The notes below the pieces were generated by a model, which searched no databases, was not told the origin of the DNA, and was given only the letters and a program-made list of their open reading frames with translations. Of a DNA stretch of 64,000 nucleotides, positions 61,970 through 64,000 are shown one piece after another. This stretch comes from Pseudomonadota bacterium (GTDB lineage Bacteria; Desulfobacterota; Desulfobulbia; Desulfobulbales; SURF-16). A program made the position numbers and the translations under genes. The stretch is from assembly GCA_018822545.1 (NCBI GenBank), contig JAHJKA010000055.1:1-64000 (forward strand), given 5' to 3'. Numbering within the stretch: position 1 is the stretch's first letter; each line of letters opens with the position of its first letter.

Positions 61970-64000
61970 TTAATGGGGGACCACCTGATCACCCATCTTC
62001 GCCAAATCGATCATCTCGGCACAAAATGGTTCCAGGGGGAAATCTTTAAAAAGCTCCTGGCCATCCTCCAAAACAAGGGCGGCCTCCAAAATCTGGTCAG
62101 CGTGTTCCATACCCCTGATATCAAGACTGTTTAATATCTTGGCAGGTATCTTTTCAAGATCTCGCTCATTGTCTTTGGGGATCAGGACATGGGTGATATT
62201 GCCTCGCCGCGCCGCCAGGAGCTTCTCCGTCAGACCTCCGATGGGCAGAACACGCCCGCGAAGGGTTATTTCCCCTGTCATGGCAATATCCTTACGAACC
62301 GGAATCTTAAGCAGCGCCGAGACAATGGAGGTGGCCATGGTGACACCGGCCGAAGGCCCATCCTTGGGAATCGCTCCTTCCGGAACATGGATATGGATGT
62401 CAAGCTTCTGATAAAAATCCTGAGAGAGCCCGAGACGTAAAGAGTTGGCCCGCACATAACTTAAGGCGGCCTGGGCCGACTCCTGCATAACATCACCGAG
62501 CTTGCCGGTGATTGTCAGCTTGCCGTTGCCAGGCATGAGAACGGTTTCGATCTGCAGGAGCTCACCGCCCACCTCTGTCCAGGCAAGACCGGTGGTAAGC
62601 CCCACCTGATCAAGATCTTCAGCCAGACCAAAGCGATGCTTAGGAGGGCCAAGATACTTACGGACAGACAGAGGCGTTACCCTGTAACGCTTCTCCTCAT
62701 TGCCCTTTTTCAGACGATCACGGGCGATTTTCCGACAGATACTGGCTACAGTCCGTTCAAGACTTCGCACCCCGGCCTCCCGGGTGTAACTGCGAACAAT
62801 CTCCAAAACGGCCTTTTCGGTAAAAGAGATATCTTTAGGCTTAAAGCCGTTTTCAAGAAGTTGCTTGGGTACCAGAAAATCCTTGGCAATCTGCAGCTTG
62901 TCCTCCTCGGTGTAGCCGCTGAGCTTAATCACCTCCATCCTGTCGCGGAGCGGTGGCGGTATGGAGTGGAGATTATTAGCAGTGGTGATAAAGAACACAT
63001 CTGACAAATCATAATCAAGATCAAGATAATGATCGACAAAGGTGCTGTTTTGCTCAGGATCAAGAACCTCAAGAAGGGCTGAGGAAGGATCGCCACGAAA
63101 ATCAGTGGACATCTTGTCGATCTCATCAAGACAGAATACGGGATTATTGACCTTCACCTTCTGCAGAGATTGAATGATTTTGCCAGGCATGGCACCAATA
63201 TAGGTTCGCCGATGGCCGCGGATTTCCGCCTCATCACGGACGCCACCCAGAGAAAGCCTGGCAAATTTGCGTCCCATGGCCCGGGCAACCGATTTTGAAA
63301 GCGATGTCTTACCAACGCCTGGAGGCCCCACCAGACAGAGAATGGGTCCTTTTATTTTCTTCACCTGGGCCTGAACTGCAAGATATTCAAGGATACGTTC
63401 TTTAGGCTCGGCAAGACCAAAATGATCCTCGTCAAGAATGACGTCGGCGCCCACAGCGTTCTTCTTGTCCCGCTTCTTTTCCAGCCAGGGCAAGCTCAAT
63501 ATGGCATCAATATAATTACGAACAACCGTGGCCTCAGCAGACATGGGCGACATGTGTTTCAGTTTCTTAAACTCAACATTTATTTTATCCCTGGCTGCTT
63601 TGGGAAGTTTTTTGGCATCAATATTCTTCTTGAGTTCATTCATCTCAGAAGCAGCATCATCATCCTGCCCCATCTCCTTCTGAATAACCCGTACCTGTTC
63701 AGCCAGATAATAATCCTTCTGGGTTTTCTCCATCTTCTGCTTGACCTGAGAGCGGATATTCTGCTCCAGGGTGGCAATCTCGCTTTCACGCTGCAGCAAA
63801 GACAAGACGAGCTCCATCCTTTGCTTCACGCTTATCGTGCTGAGAATCTGCTGTTTTTCAACGGTCTTCAACGGTAAATGGGACGACATGACATCAACCA
63901 GCTTAGATGCCTGGTCGATTTTCTCAAGGGAGATGGCGACTTCCTTGGGAATCTTCTTGGTAACCTTACGATAGAGACTAAATGAGCCAAAAAGCTGCCT
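61970..64000 (-). CDS. lon: Lon protease, N-terminus beyond the window
   Basis: About 676 codons are in view and the frame is open to 64000. Residues before the internal Met at 63889 ([20 protein letters not shown]) are Lon N-domain sequence, so the start lies outside. AAA+ module with Walker [10 protein letters not shown], Walker B CLDEIDKM, and the C-terminal protease domain with catalytic Ser in [12 protein letters not shown] and Lys in [15 protein letters not shown]. Cytosolic ATP-dependent protease of misfolded and regulatory proteins. Followed by the tRNA genes. Confidence 0.96.
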   Translation of the reverse strand, partial: RQLFGSFSLYRKVTKKIPKEVAISLEKIDQASKLVDVMSSHLPLKTVEKQQILSTISVKQRMELVLSLLQRESEIATLEQNIRSQVKQKMEKTQKDYYLAEQVRVIQKEMGQDDDAASEMNELKKNIDAKKLPKAARDKINVEFKKLKHMSPMSAEATVVRNYIDAILSLPWLEKKRDKKNAVGADVILDEDHFGLAEPKERILEYLAVQAQVKKIKGPILCLVGPPGVGKTSLSKSVARAMGRKFARLSLGGVRDEAEIRGHRRTYIGAMPGKIIQSLQKVKVNNPVFCLDEIDKMSTDFRGDPSSALLEVLDPEQNSTFVDHYLDLDYDLSDVFFITTANNLHSIPPPLRDRMEVIKLSGYTEEDKLQIAKDFLVPKQLLENGFKPKDISFTEKAVLEIVRSYTREAGVRSLERTVASICRKIARDRLKKGNEEKRYRVTPLSVRKYLGPPKHRFGLAEDLDQVGLTTGLAWTEVGGELLQIETVLMPGNGKLTITGKLGDVMQESAQAALSYVRANSLRLGLSQDFYQKLDIHIHVPEGAIPKDGPSAGVTMATSIVSALLKIPVRKDIAMTGEITLRGRVLPIGGLTEKLLAARRGNITHVLIPKDNERDLEKIPAKILNSLDIRGMEHADQILEAALVLEDGQELFKDFPLEPFCAEMIDLAKMGDQVVPH

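Noticed and set aside
1-64000. CRISPR array, insertion sequence, prophage or integrase
   Set aside because: No regularly spaced direct repeats, transposase or integrase motifs, or attachment-site duplications were seen; the tRNA genes are not interrupted.

Overview
The window looks like the chromosome of a Gram-negative environmental bacterium, probably a deltaproteobacterium (Desulfobacterota). The pointers are a multihaem c-type cytochrome lipoprotein, outer-membrane beta-barrels, an LpxR-type lipid A deacylase, sigma-54 control and a complete exosortase A (XrtA) / PEP-CTERM system with its exopolysaccharide (EPS) genes. The genus assignment is inference only; there is no rRNA here.

Layout. 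(1) 1-7446, minus strand: a tightly coupled operon of a multihaem cytochrome, a U32-peptidase-like Fe-S protein, a reductase with an SCP2-like tail, a class III aminotransferase, an RND/MMPL lipid exporter and an acyl-activating enzyme cut by the window edge. It reads like a pathway for an amino-lipid and I do not recognise it as a described one. (2) 7667-8287: small outer-membrane protein. (3) 8508-14574, minus: EPS assembly operon (export lipoprotein/secretin-like protein, outer-membrane barrel, Wzz-like chain-length protein, BY-kinase, initiating sugar transferase). (4) 15212-28188: PEP-CTERM proteins, PrsT TPR lipoprotein, phosphatase, GGDEF-PilZ protein, XrtA-type ATPase fused to an OmpA domain, CheY-like protein, UDP-sugar dehydrogenase, and a stand-alone MshEN-TM protein. 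(5) 28343-33660: a 1215-residue secreted repeat protein and a secreted TIM-barrel-like protein. (6) 33774-56080, minus: about 20 genes for EPS synthesis and export (Wzx, Wzy, four glycosyltransferases, three sulfotransferases, acyltransferase, two deacetylases, CapK-type ligase, ATP-grasp, DegT-like, FemAB, PLP decarboxylase, exosortase, EpsI, epimerase). (7) 56485-61395: third PEP-CTERM protein, PilZ protein, sigma-54 activator with a cysteine-bearing PAS domain, LpxR-like deacylase. (8) tRNA-Asp, tRNA-Val and the 5'-truncated lon gene.

How it works together. UDP-sugar precursors (dehydrogenase and 4-epimerase) feed an undecaprenol-linked, probably sulfated polysaccharide built by the 33774-56080 operon and exported by the 8508-14574 operon. 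XrtA would cleave and hand over the PEP-CTERM proteins so that they join this matrix. Cyclic-di-GMP parts (GGDEF-PilZ, PilZ, MshEN) are scattered among them.

The most interesting unexplained signal is a repeated intergenic DNA motif, CCGGAAAACAG (four exact copies plus close variants). In four cases it sits about 85-110 bp upstream of a sigma-54-like GG-N10-GC box in front of a PEP-CTERM gene, the GGDEF-PilZ gene or the MshEN gene. I propose it is the activator site of the sigma-54 regulator at 58458-59966, and that it defines a matrix-protein/c-di-GMP regulon.
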